A stretch of DNA of 64,000 nt from Paramecium tetraurelia (lineage: Eukaryota; Ciliophora; Oligohymenophorea; Peniculida; Parameciidae), in contig NW_001799633.1 in the NCBI RefSeq assembly GCF_000165425.1, positions 190,299-254,298 of the forward strand, in the 5' to 3' direction. This document shows positions 12,661-23,501 of the stretch, piece by piece. Below the pieces are notes generated by a model that worked only from the letters and a program-made list of their open reading frames with translations, was not told the origin of the DNA and ran no database searches. Position 1 is the stretch's first letter. Every line of letters begins with the position of its first letter. A program made the position numbers and the translations under genes.

Positions 12661-12861
12661 TTTTAATAAAAATATAATATGTAATACCTGAATCAACATA
12701 AATCTATTTTACTTATAACTAGTAAAAGATAACACTCTCTTGAGATTAAATATCAAAAATACAGTTGGGAATCCTTTATCACTCCTTATGTAGATTAGTA
12801 GAAGCCTCACGTTCATCATTTTATCAATTGAAGTTACATATATATTAATTTTATTATGACA

Positions 12862-13937
12862 TCACTATTATGATAGATCAAATTGTTTCTCCTTTAACAA
12901 TTGTATGCTCTTATCCCACAACTGTGCTGCTAATTGTTCATTAGCAAACATTGGAGTTTATAAAGAGCAATCCTTATAATATCCTCCTGTTTACAAATTT
13001 TCTTTGTCTTCCAATGATAGGTATAAAGTGGTTTAAGCTCCTTACTCTGGGGATTTGGTAAAGTACCACCAAAATGGGTAAATCAAAAAATAAATGATTT
13101 TCCTCCAGCCTCCATATATTTCAATAAATAAATCTGTTCTGACTACTCCAGGATGAAGCGAACTATGATATTTTAGATTCATACTATGCAGGTATTCCAT
13201 ATTTCTTAGTAAATTCCATGGCGTGTAATATATTACATAATTTTGAATAGCTGTATGCTTTCAATGTGTATCTTGTGGACCATAAAGATGAATTTGCAAA
13301 TCGATTACAATCTAAATCGTTTAGATCAAAACCATCACTAGATTTATGAGCCATAGATGAGACATTCACTAATCTTGGATTTTAGGAATTTTTTAAAAAT
13401 GGTAGCTACTTTAATATGAGCAAATACTAATTTTTGACCTAAGTAAAAGTGACCAATATGATTTGTTCCAAATTGAATTTCGAATCCCTGTTTACTAATC
13501 TTGTATTCCTTTGGTGCCATAATTCCTGCATTGTTTATTAAAACATCTATATGCTAGATATTTAGTGCTTTGAATTATTAAACAAAGGAGTCAATGTCTC
13601 TAAGATCAGTGAGATCAAGCTTCAACATTACAAGTCTCTAATTCCCTCTTGATTCCGACCTTATTTGATCTAGGATTTGCTAAGCCTTAAATAGATCTCG
13701 ACAACCAATTATTATATCAGCACCCATCTCTCCTAGCTTTTTAGCAGTTTCTGCTCCAATTCCAGCGTTGCCACCTCATATGTGAATGAATCTCATACCT
13801 GTTATCAAAACTACCTTCCCAGTCATATCTTTCCTGACTTTGCAGACTCCTCCATTAATGTATTGCTTCAAAAAATAGAGGCACGTAACCCCAACTAGTG
13901 TGCCTCCAATAATATATAAATACAATAAATTATTCAT
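12862..13937 (-). CDS. Short-chain dehydrogenase/reductase (retinol dehydrogenase-like)
   Basis: 335 residues after three introns (24, 22 and 22 bases). An N-terminal hydrophobic segment ([20 protein letters not shown]) suggests membrane anchoring. The nucleotide-binding motif TGGNAGIG follows at about residue 47, then [15 protein letters not shown], the catalytic serine region [10 protein letters not shown], and the active-site pair in YSYSKL (Y-x-x-x-K). [10 protein letters not shown] is the usual post-catalytic motif. Closest families are RDH11-14/WWOX-type NADP-dependent reductases acting on retinoids, lipids or sterols. The real substrate is unknown. The second intron lies just after GHFYLGQKL. 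Confidence 0.93.
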
Positions 13938-14534
13938 TTCTAATTATATATAAATATAAGGATATGTGAGTGTAATATATAAATAAGATTTTCTTCATAC
14001 AATAATTTAAATCATTGTAACAAATAACATTCTATTTTTATTATACTAAGATATATTGAATCTTCGATTCTCTATTTGCTCTTTCTATGATTAATGAATT
14101 AGTTTAAAAATCAATTTTTTTTCAATTAAAAATTTATAAAATAAATAACTGAAATGTAATATTATAATTCACAATTTCTAGTCAAATTAGGATAATAATT
14201 TAGAATATAATTTATTATTTTTCAATAAATAATTAAAATACTGATTAGCTAATACAAATAATTTATTTGAATAAAATCGAATCCAATAACATTTAGACAA
14301 CTATTATTGATGCCTTAAATTTGAACATTTCCCTTTTTTTATCAACCGTATTCTAAATTGATTATATACGGTATTTAATCATATAATCAATAATGTATAT
14401 GAAAATGTTCTATTAGTTTTTTCTACATGCTTCCTTGTTATTTTTCAAAAAAGTCTATTTATACTAATCAAGCCGCCATTTATTTCTTATTTTACCAATT
14501 CACTTATATGATTTAAGATTATATTATTTATTTA
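13938..14534. other. Divergent intergenic region
   Basis: A 597-base AT-rich region between two divergently transcribed genes. It must hold both promoters. No gene or clear repeat was seen. Confidence 0.5.
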
Positions 14535-15590
14535 ATGCAGAGTTTTCAATCCGATCTTAAATATATACGTGAGGCACTCAATCTATTAATTGATAAGCTC
14601 TTACCTTACATAGAGCAGAAGCAAATTCTCTAATTTTGCAAAGTATTGAAGAATAAAATAGCCGATGAAAAAGTAACCCCATTTTCTATATACATGGAAA
14701 CTTAAAAAAATTTCGAAGGAAGTCAAACCAAGCCTGTCAGATTGAACAATACATCTGATGAGAAGTTTACGAACTCAGTTCTAAGCAAACTAAAATAGGC
14801 ATAGACTGAATTCAAGAATAATACCCAACAATTTACTTCCATTTATAATTCAGTGAAAGAGAATGTCGAATCTGTCTATGTTACAAGTTAAGAGCTATAA
14901 ATAATGATGAATGAGAAGCAATTATAGATGTAAAACAAAGCAGAACAAAGATAAGATTAAATTCGAAGAGTCTCAATCTATAGTAAATAAAACAAGCAAT
15001 AAACAGATGCTGATGTCCAAGAAGAAAAGCCTAAAGAGTATAAAACAGAGATTAAATCAGAAGATAAAAATGTGATCAAATCTGATAACAAAATTGGTTC
15101 AAAAAACGACTTAAAATTGGAACCTAAGAGTGATATTAAAACAGACTTTAAATATTCATTCGAAGGCTCTAAGAGGGATTTATTTTCTACTTAAGAGTAA
15201 ATCCCTAATCAAAGGATTACTCCCACAAATTAATAGTAAGGCTAAATTAAAGTTGAGAAACCCTTTACTCAATAATCTCCATTATGCTATTAATAACTCA
15301 AACCCTAGAACATCACCCCCTAAACATCGAATAATTATCCCAAAACTTCCCCTAATTCATATACTTAATTACCTCCATAGAAAAATTCTCAAACAACTCC
15401 TTTCACTTATGTTCAATAATCATCATTAGGATAAATTTTATATACTCAAAGTGATTCAAAATAAAATTCTCAAATGGGATCCTATGTTCCAAACTATGAC
15501 TTATTGGCTAGAGTAGACTAGTTGCTTTAAAAGACCAAAATTGGTACTTAACCTTAGAATAACATCCCTTGCTTAACAAATAGAATATGA
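14535..15590 (+). CDS. Hypothetical Gln/Lys/Ser-rich protein
   Basis: 351 residues in a single uninterrupted frame with many TAA/TAG glutamines. The first 40 residues (MQSFQSDLKYIREALNLLID and following) are predicted helical and amphipathic. The middle is lysine-rich and charged (about residues 150-210) and the last third is rich in Q, P, S, N and T (for example NNYPKTSPNSYTQLPPQKN), so it is probably disordered. No domain or targeting signal is recognised. A short helix near the end (YDLLARVDQLLQKTK) could be an interaction motif. Coding status rests on the length of the open frame and codon-like composition. Confidence 0.75.
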
Positions 15591-16866
15591 TTAAATACAA
15601 TTGAATTTATAATTATAAACATTTCAATTTATCAATTATATTTCATAAGGTATTAGCATTTATTATAAAAATTCAACTTATTTTACTAAAAAATAATAAT
15701 ATCAATATTATGTTAAATGTTAAGTAAATTACAAATAGCATTGGAACTAAAAGGAACACTTTATTCAGCTTTGGAATCTTGAGTGATATTTTTATTATCA
15801 GATTAGAATCATATAAAACAATCTTAAAATAGAGAAAAATCATAAATTTTGTAATAAGGTTTAGATTAAAGCAATGCTTGAGGCGAAATAAGAAATGAAT
15901 ATATAATATTAAAGGATATTTCGAAATTACTTTTGAAAAATTCACTAAAATCATATTTTCTGAAATATATTAATAAATTAAGCCCTAGTTCCAATACAAC
16001 CTTTTAGATATTTAGTTTGAATGAATATTACAAGAATTATGAATTCAAAACAAATTATTTATAAATGCAATTATTTTCAAGTTATTTCTTTGGATATTTG
16101 ATCTTGTAACACTAAAATATAATTAATCTTAAAAGAGAACCCCTTACCTTTTGTCAGATATATAGCTACATATGTAGTATGAAATAGAATTGATAAAGCA
16201 TTAATTCTTTAATAGTTACAAATTATTGAGTTTGATAGGATGTTGAAAACGAAGTTGAAGATGAAAATTATTATATATTTTAGACCTAACCGTTATAATA
16301 TGCAAGAAATGACCTTTTTGAGTTCTTCTAGTTATACTTTATTATTTATGTTAATACAGTTAACGAATCAAGGTATAATTGAAAATAAAAGGAATTTTAC
16401 AAAGAATGATATTATACAGTAATTATAAAAATTAATTAAGAAAAGTTTTAAGTCCAATCAAGCATTTAGACAAAATCCTTCATCTTCTAGTCCTAAAATA
16501 CTATATAGGAATCACAACTATATATTTAATCTTAATTAAATTTCAGAAAGTTATTATTCTATAATTGTGTTGAAGTTACAACTTTAACTAATCTATCGCT
16601 TGCATATTTTTTAATTAACTATTTCTGGAATCTGATCTCTGGAACAAATCTAATATAGTATCTGCAATTTAATAAATCATCAGAAATCAAATTCTCTAGC
16701 TCGAATTTAAATTAATATTATACTTAAGATCGTTATATGAATTTTTACTAATGTAGAAAAAGCAAATAAGAATTTACATCGCATTCAATTAAAATAATTA
16801 TTTCCGAGTATATAATCGCTTTGGATTCAGATTATATTCGTTTATTTTATTAATCATTATTACAAT
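15591..16866. other. Long AT-rich intergenic region with one doubtful ORF
   Basis: Nothing clear on either strand. A TGA-free frame from ATG 16240 to 16635 (131 residues, including QLTNQGIIENKRNF and NPSSSSPKILYRN) could be a small gene, but in DNA this AT-rich with one stop codon, frames of this size occur by chance. Confidence 0.3.
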
Positions 16867-18580
16867 ATGGGATCATGCTAAGGGACTTCTTTAGATGTAT
16901 AATAAGATATGAGAATGAGAGAAATCATGACCAAATTTTAAGTTCCTATGCCATATGTAGATGAGTATAAAATATTCTAGACAATGAAGTAGGTAGAAAT
17001 GTAATTATTTACTAATACTTCCTATAGCATTTAGCATAATAAAATTCCTCATTTCGACTTAATATATTCGAAAATGGGAGATTCATCGGATAAAATGAAG
17101 AATCTAGTTAAGAAATGGAGAACAAAATACGAATTGCATAATCACCCAAATCTACTATCTATACACAATGTTTCGATTATTGAATCTATGAAAATATTTA
17201 TACCTTACACCGACATAATACTACTAATGGACAAACCAGTACAACCTCTAACAAGGCATAAAAAAGTCATCATGAAATAACCATTTTCATAGAATGAGAT
17301 TTTGTTCTTATTAGATTGTGTAGTCTCTGGTCTAGCATTTCAGCAATAAAATAAAATTTATCCGTCTGGATTCGACATTGATGACATTGTAACTGTTAAA
17401 ACTCCATTTAACACTGAAATTTATAAGTTGGTCGATAGGTACTAGAAACCGATTCGCACAAATTTGTTTTAAGATTTCATTTAGCTCTATGATGATAAAT
17501 AAAGTATAAAGAATGTGCATTTAATATATTAGCTTTGAACGAATTAAAAAAAACAGCGTTATTTTCTCCAGCTCAGATTGAAGCTATTCCAAAGAAAGAC
17601 AAGGTTACAAATATACCTATTTTTAGTATCTAAAACACAATAGATATAAATCAGATGTGTTCAATTTCGGTCTTATTTTGATATACTTGATATAAGCTAA
17701 ACATCCAGAAGTTTATGACTGGAAAAGGTGGTAAGTTGATGATTTTGCTTTGAGAAGGGTTCAAGATGATCTTATCGTAACAAATTTGGATGAATAATTA
17801 TTACGTCTTATTGATCTGATGTTAACAATAGATGAAAACAAAAGACCAGACTTCGTAGAATTAGATGATATGGTCAGTAAATTATTTTAAGGTCTCTAAA
17901 TGCATCGATTGTAAGAAAAATATTAAACATAAGACTTTTTTATTGTTTCATTTGATAAGCATTTGGAAAACAAAAATGAGATTCTTAGTGACAATAATAT
18001 CTATCAAACTAAATAATCAAAATAACCTACCCCAATTGTGTCATAAAATTTGATAAAATCATCTTAATAATAAACATAATATCTAAGAATTGAAAAAGTT
18101 AAATAAAACGATATAAGCCAAGCATCTATTAAAGAATAATAGAATTAAATTTAAAACAAATTCGATAATACCCTAACTGTATCATAAGGAAAGTTACATT
18201 ATTCAAATGGATTTTATTACATTGGTTAAATATGTAACAGAAGAAGACATGGGGTAGGTACTTATTATAATTCTGATAATCAAAAGGTTACTGAAGGGAT
18301 GTGGGTATTTGACATTCCTGAAGGAGATGTTGTACAGTATAATTAACCTAAGGAAGAAAAGGAAAAGAGTCATTTGAATATGTCAAGAAAAGATTGGCTC
18401 CAGTATAAGGGATAAATGAAACAGGGGCAAAAAAATGGAATCGGAGTTCTTTACTTTTCTGATGGATCAAAATATATGGGCAATTTCTCATGTGATTAAG
18501 CACATGGAAAGGGCTAATTTGAATATTAAAATAAAGAATAAATTATTGGAACATGGTAGCATGACATATTCAATAGTTGA
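16867..18580 (+). CDS. Kinase-like (pseudokinase) protein with C-terminal MORN repeats
   Basis: 553 residues after a 29-base intron (ending at 17531) and a 23-base intron (17609-17631). The N-terminal half has kinase-fold features: NHPNLLSIHNV resembles helix C to strand 4, IPYTDIILLMD strand 5, and KSDVFNFGLILIYL the helix F region (D-x-x-x-x-G). DENKRPDF is the usual end of the domain. I cannot find a glycine loop, a VAIK lysine, HRD or DFG, so it is probably catalytically dead. After a Gln-rich linker, YYIGQICNRRRHGVGTYY, QYKGQMKQGQKNGIGVLYF and the partial HGKGQFEY are MORN repeats, which in other proteins bind phospholipids or scaffold at membranes. MORN-kinase fusions occur in ciliates and apicomplexans. 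The role here is unknown. Confidence 0.8.
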
Positions 18581-19770
18581 TTAAACTTTTACATTAATAT
18601 TGTTATGAATGACCTTATAAAAATTAAAATTTTACAAATTATTCTTTATTTAATTAATTATTTTTATATTTTAAAATTGTATCCCCTAAAATAATAATTA
18701 TAAAAATGATTAAAAGTCATGATAAATCATTAAATAATATAAAGTAAAACAAACAGAATGATTTTTATTGATTGTCTCATAAGGGTTCTAAGAGACAATG
18801 TAGAAAAAATAAATTAATTAACATCAATTATTCTACTCAAAATTCTTAAATTAAAGATATAAAAGCAAGCGAAGAGACTGATTTTAAGCTCAAAAACCAA
18901 GATTATCAATATCAATCCAAGCGAAAAAAGAAACAAATGTAAATGATAAAAATATCTAATGCTTATAGAAGAACTTTGTGCTTAACTTCTGAAATTATAG
19001 AATCTGTACACAATAAGATCTGTACGAGTCAGTCTAATAGGATCATGGTTATTTATTTTCAACTTTTGTTAATTATTTGGTATAAAATGTAAGACTTAGA
19101 AAGACTTAATCACAAAAAAAAATTCTATTCTGAAAAATATAAAAACCTTAGATTGTTATAAAAAGTGAAATTTTGACTTAAATGTCTAATTCAAAATGTG
19201 AAAAAGAAATAAAGGGAAGTATGGATATTGAAAATAAAATTAATAATAGTTAGAGCCTATTTTAGTTAAAATGCTTGAATTTTAAGGCATATCTCCTCAA
19301 TAATGATTCTGCTTAAAAAGTCGGCTTTGCATTTTATATAAAGAAGTTCTCAATAAAAGAATTCCTATTAATATATTTAATCTGCTTTTGATAAACCTTT
19401 TTAACATTAGGATTTTAAGAAGTTGAATTGCTTAGTTAACCAAATAATAATAATTCAATTAAACATTTTCAATTAATAGTAATTTCAAAGAGAGTGGAGA
19501 AATCTTAAATAATTTTGATTATTTAAATCATATTTTAATATTTTCCTTTAATCGATTATCTATATATTGAAAATCAATTCGAAAGTAATTATCTATTTTC
19601 ACTATAAGTTTTGTTATTTTACTCTTATATATTTTTAAAATTATATTTAATTATCAACAATGATCCTTCAATTATATCATTTATAACAATAGACAATTAT
19701 CTTTGTAGATATTATAACATACTATATAATACAGTTTTGATTTAATAATAAAATCCAATAATTACTAAAA
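18581..19770. other. Intergenic region with gene-like remnants
   Basis: An open frame from 18774 to 19174 on + has gene-like composition (SKRQCRKNK; YQSKRKKKQMQM) but no usable start, and a second short frame begins with ATG at 19183 (MSNSKCEKEIKGSMDIENK). I could not join these into a gene. They may be the remains of a decayed gene or chance. The rest, to 19770, is AT-rich and empty. Confidence 0.3.
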
Positions 19771-21166
19771 ATGTCCCTTATTAAATGCTTTGCATTGTAT
19801 GACTGTTCAAAAGAATAGTTCTATTTAAGTTCAGGTGATAAGGCTTTCCTTGCTTCCTAAATAAGCAATATGAAACTAGAATTGCAGTCCAAGTTTATTG
19901 CGATCAAATCTTAACTCCCTCAATCATTTTAATTTAAATCAACATTAGGATGCTATCTATGTTAACGCGATGCTACTTAAAGTAATATTGCTATTTTATG
20001 CTGAAGGATACTATTTTATATTACTTTCTAATCCTGAATTACAAGAAAAGTGCTAAGCGAAAACGTTGGATTAGATCTCTAAGTATATTCAAGAAGTTCC
20101 CAAATATATTTAAGTACATCAGGTTATTACTAAATTAGTTGTCATCTGAAGAGCTTTAAAATTAAAAACAGAGGGCAATTGAAAATTTAATTGAAGAGTG
20201 TGAGAATCAATTAAGGAGAGACACTAAGGCCAATCATGATTCTGTCATTGATTACGAATAAGGGGGACTTCTTATTTCAAATTCAGGTAATGTGTTTAAT
20301 TCAAACCAAAATTTATTACAAAGCTAAGCAGTAAAATAATGTATTATTCAAGAACTTCAAACATGGATTCAATACAGAAAAAGATTTCAGCATCGAAACC
20401 TTGACCAAGGTTTTCAGATGCTTTATGATGTATGATTATAATAGACAATTCTTTTTCATGTTCATCAGAAGAGGGTTTCCTATTGATAAAACATGGTCAA
20501 CTGAAAGAAACAAATTAGAAAAAGAAATAATGAAGAAACTCCTAGATCCAGATGATCCTAAAGCAAAACCTTAGGAACCACCTTTAAGTTTCAAATATAA
20601 AGGGGATTTTGGAGTTTATTAAGCTAAATATGATAAAGCAGCAAGTATATTATTTTCGAATTGATTTTAGAATGTTATTTTATACTACTATCAAGATTTG
20701 GTGTCAAAGAGGATTACTAAAAATCTCTTGTAGATAAAATATATGATGAGATCCAAAAAATTAAAAACTATATTACAGTACTAAAAAACCTTATTATTAG
20801 CTTAAATATGATTCTTTGGAACACAAAGTGAAGAGAAATGTTGAATAGATGATTAATCATTATGAGGAGGAAATCATATAATATATGGATTAGAATTTGG
20901 TTGATTAAAAGTTGTTTGAAAAGAAATATCAAAAATTATAATAGAATTCAGTTTAAATTTATTAAGAAGAAAAAAGATCCCCTTTGGTGGAACAACAAAA
21001 TAATGATATGAAGGATGCCTTAATTATATAATAATAGTACATATTAGATGAAGAGGATATAATACCTTAGATGACTGAATTAAATGAAAAAAACGATAAG
21101 CAACAGTTATATTACTCACACAATAGCTTAACCAACAATAAGATGAAAAAAATGAGGTCATCATGA
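19771..21166 (+). CDS. Protein with two longin-like (SNARE-like) domains
   Basis: 419 residues after five introns (25, 25, 37, 26 and 23 bases). Residues 1-105 look like a longin domain: MSLIKCFALYDCSKEQFYLS opens the fold and SFQFKSTLGCYLCQRDATQR then YYFILLS supply the central strands, followed by helix LDQISKYI. From about residue 184 the pattern repeats: KVFRCFMMYDYNRQFFFMF, then SFKYKGDFGVYQAKYDKAAK with CYFILLS, then VDKIYDEIQKI. The two copies agree around residues 52-80 and 244-272. Known longin proteins (Ykt6, Sec22, VAMP7) act in vesicle fusion, but no SNARE coil or membrane anchor is seen here. The tail is Gln-rich. The third intron (37 bases) is long for this genome, so a two-gene reading cannot be fully excluded. 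Confidence 0.65.
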
Positions 21167-21523
21167 TATTTCAAATTAATATTATTTTATTTAAATCTTA
21201 TCTTAAATGCAATCAAATTAAATCATGAAACTCTTATTTGAAGTACAATTATTATTTGTAAGAAATGCATCAGAAAATATTATTATATAAAATTTCCATT
21301 TAAATTAAAATACAAGTTGATTTTATCATATATAAATTTGATATATTCTGATTAATCTAATACATTAAAGTTTAATAAATTAATATAAACACACCAGAAT
21401 TTGATATTATCTGAATTTATAACTACAATTTCCATTTAAATTATTATAATTAATCTTGATTTTATGAAACCATTATTTAGAGAATAAATTAATAAAAAGA
21501 GCTAAAACTAACCTAAGGGCACA
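21167..21523. other. Intergenic stretch, nothing seen
   Basis: AT-rich sequence of 357 bases with no supported gene. The run ending at 21523 should hold the leader of the small basic protein gene. Confidence 0.4.
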
Positions 21524-21694
21524 ATGATTAATAAAAAAATAACAAAGAAAATTGGACCAAGATTGACAAGAACAATTAAAGAGACATTGAAAAATGCTCA
21601 AGTCACTCAACCTAGTGCTGGTATGAGAAAATTACCAAGATAGAATAGAAGAAATAAATTAGCTAGATAGTACCTTTTAAGAAGAAAGCTTTGA
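21524..21694 (+). CDS. Small very basic protein
   Basis: 56 residues, no intron: it begins MINKKITKKIGPRLTRTIKE and ends NKLARQYLLRRKL. About a third of residues are Lys or Arg and there is almost no acid, typical of small ribosomal or mitochondrial proteins, but I do not recognise a family. GC content is visibly higher than in the flanks, which supports real coding. Another exon upstream cannot be excluded. Confidence 0.55.
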
Positions 21695-21883
21695 TTAATT
21701 ATGTAACCCCATTATCATTATATTAAATATTATTATTGATATATTTCTTCATTAATATAATACTTCTCATTTAGTCAAGCATAATTATTTAAAAAGATCA
21801 TTGTGATAGTTTTATGTTTGTGAATTTATTAAATAATTGGAATAATTAGTTCTAGAATAGATAAAATAATATGGAGAAGATTC

Positions 21884-22372
21884 ATGATATTACCAAATAG
21901 ATAGATAATAAGAATAATCAGACTTGAAAAAGTATTTGAGATTACGACTAAAAGAATGGTTAAAAGTATTTTAATCTTAGGAATATATCAAAAATATTGA
22001 ATAATAATAGAGATGCTATTTTGAATTCAAAAGAAATATAATTAATTTAATTTTATGAACATTTCATCAGTAAAGGTTTGAGCGCAAAATAAAGCAATTT
22101 GGATATAATTTTATAAAAATGCATTAATTTCTCGTGACTTTTATAAAGTATCCCTTTATTCTATTTTTAATTTCAATGATTAAAAACTATCTAAAAGTAA
22201 TGCAATTAATTTGAAAGATGGAATATGGATGTATAATGAAAAATAAAAGGTAAAAATATTTGATATATAGTGGTTGTTGTAATCAAATTTTATAGAATCA
22301 TTAAGTGCTAAGCATGAGATTAGTAAAGTTGACCTTGTGATACCTCCTAGAAGGATATTAATTGATTATTGA
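21884..22372 (+). CDS. Hypothetical protein with two introns
   Basis: 146 residues once a 23-base intron (after RLEK) and a 25-base intron (22092-22116) are removed; both are GT...AG and both are needed to keep one frame. The product starts MILPNRQIIRIIRLEKNGQK, includes KEIQLIQFYEHFITIWIQFY and RDFYKVSLYSIFNFND, and ends KVDLVIPPRRILIDY. It is basic at the N-terminus and rich in aromatic residues. No known domain is recognised. The frame agreement across two introns is the main support. Confidence 0.55.
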
Positions 22373-22433
22373 ATTTGTTTGAAATTCATCACAGCGACAT
22401 AAATTAAATTAGATATTATTAAATTTAACATAA

Positions 22434-22568
22434 ATGAAAATTCATAACACTTGGTTTGCTTAAGCCACATATTTAGGAATTCTTGGTGCATTAGTTTTTG
22501 CTACAACAAGGTTTACAGTTCCAGAATATAGACTCTATTATAGAGTAGCCAAAGTTTAACATCTTTGA
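22434..22568 (+). CDS. Very small single-pass membrane protein
   Basis: 44 residues: MKIHNTWFAQATYLGILGAL, then VFATTRFTVPEYRLYYRVA and KVQHL. One hydrophobic helix (about residues 8-25) is flanked by a short N-terminus and a basic, Tyr-rich C-terminus. The shape is typical of small accessory subunits of mitochondrial respiratory complexes, but no specific family is recognised. It is close downstream of the previous gene on the same strand (61 bases). Confidence 0.5.
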
Positions 22569-22619
22569 GATTTCATGATATCAATTAAAATAATCTAACA
22601 ATATATTCACTTTTGATTT

Positions 22620-23501
22620 ATGCAAGCTCTTATTATATTGATTCAACTTATATTTTTTCATTTTATAAGCATAGACTCCATTTATAATTTACAAGACTTT
22701 CTAATATAATTAAGAGATATTAATTCAAGTTCATTAATTTATTCAAATAGTTAAATCAAAATCAACCTAAGAAGTTTCAGAAAAACAAGAAGAGAATTGT
22801 TATAAATCTAAATATTATCATTCTAATTTAAATAGCAATCTCATATATAATATATGCTGGACAATTCTTAGCTTAAAGAGCTTCATTTATTGAGATATCA
22901 TTTATAAATTGTAGACTAAATAAATAATTTTTAGTATAGAAATATTTAAACAGTCTCAATTCATTTATATTCTATACTAAAATTATATTATTTGAATAAA
23001 ATACCTTCAATCATCTAGTTATTTAATCAAAAACTCTTGCTTAAGTAGTAGTTAAAGGTTCTTTATCCTAATTATGCATGCAGCATTTTTGAATTGCTTT
23101 TAGTAATAGTCTCACTAAAAACAGACAAAATAATTAAGCTTAAAGATGAACATAATTAATTATAAAAATATTTTGATATTTAAAATATAATATATATAAT
23201 ATTATTCTTAATAATAGATTACAGGAGAGTTATCTAAATTTTTAAGTTTAATTTTAATAATTTTGAATACCCCAAACAATTATTTAACTAAGAAGATTTA
23301 TCTTTTAATTCAACTTTGTGTTTAGCAAAGATAAAAAGATTACAGAGAATACTTCCATTTGGAGTTTTCATTAAGGAAAGAACAAAGAATATAATATTAA
23401 TAATAATATTATTTCAATTCTCATCTTACATTTAAGAATTAGATGTTAGAACTAGTTATTGTGCATCAGGTTCTGCTTAAGGTTCTTAAGTTTAAATTTG
23501 A
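22620..23501 (+). CDS. Doubtful ORF with signal-peptide-like start, antisense to SAPS gene end
   Basis: 293 codons without TGA, starting MQALIILIQLIFFHFISIDS, which reads as a signal peptide. The rest is rich in L, I, Q, N and S with no domain seen. Its last 88 bases overlap the 3' end of the SAPS gene on the other strand. With only one stop codon in AT-rich DNA, a frame of this length can arise by chance a few times per window, so this is a weak call. Confidence 0.25.
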
